Assembly (NCBI GenBank): GCA_041738935.1
Contig: JBGSOV010000010.1
Location: 1 to 64,000 of the forward strand
From: JBGSOV01 sp041738935
Lineage (GTDB): Bacteria; Patescibacteriota; Gracilibacteria; CAIRYL01; GCA-016699755
DNA: 64,000 nucleotides
Direction: 5' to 3'
Within the stretch, counting starts at the first letter, position 1, and the number at the start of each line of letters is the position of its first letter. Shown here piece after piece: positions 61,884-64,000 of this stretch. The notes under the pieces are model-generated. The model ran no database searches. It had not been told where the DNA came from and worked only from the letters and a program-made list of their open reading frames with translations. The position numbers and the translations under genes were made by a program.

Positions 61884-63275
61884 TTACATGTCAAAATCGG
61901 ACCAGTCGTCTGACTTTGGTAAAGCAGCAAGTTTTTTCTTGGGTTTGGTACTTTTGGTGACTCTATCACCATTTTCTTCAAAAGCATCACGAATCTTGGT
62001 GCTCGTGGGATGATCCTTTAGTTTTTGCAAGACTTTGGCTTCGATTTGACGAATGCGCTCGCGCGTGACGCCAAACTCTTGCCCGACTTCTTCCAAGGTA
62101 TGCCCGATGCCGTCTTTGAGCCCAAAGCGCATTTCGATAATTTTGGCTTCACGTGGAGTCAGGTATTGCAGCATTTCTTGAATATTTTCTTTGAGAATCT
62201 GGCGGCTGGTCGCTTCGGTCGGAGCAATGGTTTCGTCATCTTCAATAAAGTCGCCGAGTTTGCTGTCTTCTTCGGCGCCAACAGGGGCTTCGAGTGACAA
62301 AATATCTTGTGAGATTTTTTTGATGTGGCGGACTTTTTTGACTTCCATATCCATTTCGGCAGACAGCTCTTCGACAGTTGGTTCGCGCCCAAGTTCTTGC
62401 GACAAACGGCGCTGCGTGTGGGTAAGTTTGTTAATCGTCTCGACCATGTGCACCGGAATCCGAATTGTGCGGGCTTGATCGGCAATCGCGCGGGTAATCG
62501 CCTGACGAATCCACCAGGTGGCATATGTCGAAAATTTGAAGCCGCGTTCGGGATCAAATTTTTCCACAGCGCGAAAGAGTCCAATATTCCCTTCTTGAAT
62601 CAAATCCAAAAACGAAAGTCCGCGTCCAATGTATTTTTTCGCAATCGAAACCACCAAGCGCAGATTGGCTTCCGCCAGATATTGTTTGGCGGACATATCG
62701 CCTTTACTGATACGGCGTGCAAGTTTTTTCTCTTCTTCTGCCGACAGAAGCGGCACACGTCCGATTTCGGACAAATACATGCGCACCGAGTCGTTGGCGA
62801 TTTCGGACAAGTCAATCATACGGCGCTTTTCTTCTTCGGTGAGCACTTCCTCTTCTTCGTCATCTGCGTCGTCTTCTGGTTCGTGAGCTGATTTTTCGAG
62901 TTCTTCAAAATCTTCTTCGACTTCATCATCAAGATCATACCGCTCTTCGCGCATGATAGTTGCGAGCGGCGCTTTTTCTTTTTTCTTCCCTTTTCCTGCT
63001 TTGCCTTTTTCACCTGGTGCATCTTCATTTTTGCGCTTCCAGATGAGGTCATCGCGTACATCAATGACTTCGATGCCGATTTCCATAAACAGCGTGTAGA
63101 TTTCATCGAGCAAAATCACATTATGCTCTGCTTCTGGCATTGCTTTCATAAGCTCTTGCTGTGTCACGAAACCGTGCTCACGACCTTTTTTGACGAGCTT
63201 GCGCACACTGGACGGAAACTTACTCAGTTCTTCTTCGGTCGGTTGTCTGATAAACGTTGCGTTCTTTTTTGCCAT
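61884..63275 (-). CDS. rpoD: Primary sigma factor RpoD
   Basis: A 463-residue group 1 sigma factor. Region 1.1-like N-terminus, then a lysine-rich and acidic linker (about 90-160, with long Glu/Asp runs), region 1.2-2 (SDxVRMYLSEIGRVPLLS, LRLVVSIAKKYIGRG, FLDLIQEGNIGLFRAVEKFD, and the -10-binding TYATWWIRQAITRAI), region 3 (IPVHMVETINKL) and region 4 (HTLEEVGQEFGVTRERIRQIEAKVLQKL as helix-turn-helix). Between dnaG and greA it matches the classical macromolecular-synthesis layout. Confidence 0.98.
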   Translation of the reverse strand: MAKKNATFIRQPTEEELSKFPSSVRKLVKKGREHGFVTQQELMKAMPEAEHNVILLDEIYTLFMEIGIEVIDVRDDLIWKRKNEDAPGEKGKAGKGKKKEKAPLATIMREERYDLDDEVEEDFEELEKSAHEPEDDADDEEEEVLTEEEKRRMIDLSEIANDSVRMYLSEIGRVPLLSAEEEKKLARRISKGDMSAKQYLAEANLRLVVSIAKKYIGRGLSFLDLIQEGNIGLFRAVEKFDPERGFKFSTYATWWIRQAITRAIADQARTIRIPVHMVETINKLTHTQRRLSQELGREPTVEELSAEMDMEVKKVRHIKKISQDILSLEAPVGAEEDSKLGDFIEDDETIAPTEATSRQILKENIQEMLQYLTPREAKIIEMRFGLKDGIGHTLEEVGQEFGVTRERIRQIEAKVLQKLKDHPTSTKIRDAFEENGDRVTKSTKPKKKLAALPKSDDWSDFDM

Positions 63276-63284
63276 AGGAGTGTA

Positions 63285-64000
63285 TTAAGAGTGGTGAAAT
63301 TTGTTCATGAGCTTGGTCAGTTCGTTCATCTGTACAATTATCTCAGTGCTATCATCTTTACTTTCTTTCAGCGAAAGCGAAAGTGCAGTAAGCTTTTTGG
63401 GAATGAGTTGCAGATTGAGGTTGTGAATACTGGTGACAAGTTCTTTTGTCCGGAGAGTATCTGGTAATGTTCCCAGTCGCTCTTCGGCATAAAGCGCAAG
63501 TGCACGCCATTTCTGACTTTCTTCATGGGTGAGCGATTGCCACATGAGTTCGGGTGACAAACTGCCCGAATCATTGTAGTGCTGCTCTAGCTGTTTGTAA
63601 AATCTTTTTTCTTCACTCGTCATCAAATCGACGAGGAGGTGCTTTTGAGCTTCCGCAAAAAGTTCTGGAAAACCCAACAAAATACCAAAAATATATTCAC
63701 TGAGCGATATTTTGCGAGCAGCGGGGATGGCTTGTGGTTTGCGCTCGCTGAGTGGTGCGTATGTCTGACGGTAGCTTGTCATTTCGCGTTCGAGCACGAC
63801 AGAGCGCGAACCGAGTTTGTCCGCGATAATACCCAAATAATGCTCACGCTCGACTGCGCGCGGTAACGCCTCGAGCAGCGGTAACAGTTCGTCCAAAATT
63901 ATTTTTTTGTCACCAATATCTTGCGGATTGCGATGCAAAAGCGCGCGCGTGATAAAAGCGTCCATTCCCGGTTTGCGTTCGGTCACGGCTTGTAAAAAAT
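63285..64000 (-). CDS. dnaG: DNA primase, C-terminal part (partial at window edge)
   Basis: About 238 C-terminal residues of a primase; the catalytic TOPRIM and zinc-finger parts lie beyond position 64000. The visible region is a helical C-terminal part with a segment of the type found at the DnaB-helicase-interaction end (LSEYIFGILLGFPELF; EEKRFYKQLEQHYNDSG). Placement directly upstream of rpoD (9-base gap) strongly supports dnaG. Confidence 0.85.
   Translation of the reverse strand, partial: FLQAVTERKPGMDAFITRALLHRNPQDIGDKKIILDELLPLLEALPRAVEREHYLGIIADKLGSRSVVLEREMTSYRQTYAPLSERKPQAIPAARKISLSEYIFGILLGFPELFAEAQKHLLVDLMTSEEKRFYKQLEQHYNDSGSLSPELMWQSLTHEESQKWRALALYAEERLGTLPDTLRTKELVTSIHNLNLQLIPKKLTALSLSLKESKDDSTEIIVQMNELTKLMNKFHHS

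Noticed and set aside
1..64000. CRISPR array
   Set aside because: No regularly spaced direct repeats of 24-40 bases were seen; the only short repeats are palindromic intergenic units and AT-rich degenerate repeats.
1..64000. Alternative genetic code with TGA as glycine (Absconditabacteria/Gracilibacteria)
   Set aside because: TGA ends ilvD, ruvB and khpA at the expected protein lengths, and no conserved gene has in-frame TGA.

Overview
This window looks like a chromosomal segment of a Candidate Phyla Radiation (Patescibacteria) bacterium, most likely Peregrinibacteria-like; the phylum-level guess is inference. The genes are small and densely packed on both strands, pathways are patchy, and there are many short secreted or membrane proteins without clear homologues. 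Cell-surface genes carry SLH domains and an LPATG sorting signal. Shine-Dalgarno sequences are mostly absent and several promoters sit only 12-22 bases before the start codon. TGA is used as a stop (ilvD, ruvB, khpA), so the recoded Absconditabacteria/Gracilibacteria genetic code does not apply.

Layout. 1-3.9 kb: a partial SLH protein, a subtilase remnant, the lipoprotein MsrAB and a Na+/Ca2+ exchanger. 4-11.4 kb: an RmuC-like protein, a run of three uncharacterised proteins, a secreted HELGH metallopeptidase and a TPR protein. 11.6-18.9 kb: pheT, the lysC-asd pair, a second SLH protein and murB. 18.9-21.2 kb: a disturbed tRNA locus with a 3'-truncated tRNA-Glu, a GIY-YIG gene, an intact tRNA-Asp, a decayed tRNA 3' half and a complete IS4-like insertion sequence. 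21.3-30.9 kb: a CPBP protease, a glutamate-cysteine ligase homologue, typA, a gene behind an apparent transcription attenuator, a YihY-family protein, a Pur-alpha-like protein with uppS, and a secreted protein. 31-37.4 kb: pcrA, an LPATG protein, two VirB2/TrbC-like membrane proteins and prmC. 37.4-51.6 kb: a HisB-type phosphatase, ruvB, a protein with PilC/GspF-like N-terminal repeats, ftsB-like and CorC-like genes, a PyrK-like protein, a RimK-like ligase, uvrA, tag, cimA and murD. 51.6-64 kb: a GNAT gene, the rpsP-khpA operon followed by two more VirB2/TrbC-like genes, a lipoprotein, pyrH, a cyclophilin lipoprotein, ilvD, a STAS protein, and greA-rpoD-dnaG.

Working together. Envelope building is represented by murB, murD, uppS, the ftsB-like gene, SLH proteins and an LPATG protein. 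Repair and recombination are represented by uvrA, pcrA, ruvB, tag and an rmuC-like gene. Amino-acid genes are scattered fragments of the aspartate, citramalate/isoleucine and branched-chain routes. Sulfur-redox functions are suggested by MsrAB and the GshA-like enzyme.

The most notable unexplained signals are: the four-segment attenuator-like leader before the orphan gene at 27325; a 36-base element placed 39-40 bases upstream of two surface-protein genes; the tRNA/GIY-YIG/IS region; the paired VirB2/TrbC-like paralogues, one pair embedded in a ribosomal operon; and a 16-base perfect inverted repeat before rpsP. All identifications rest on reading motifs by eye; no database search was run.
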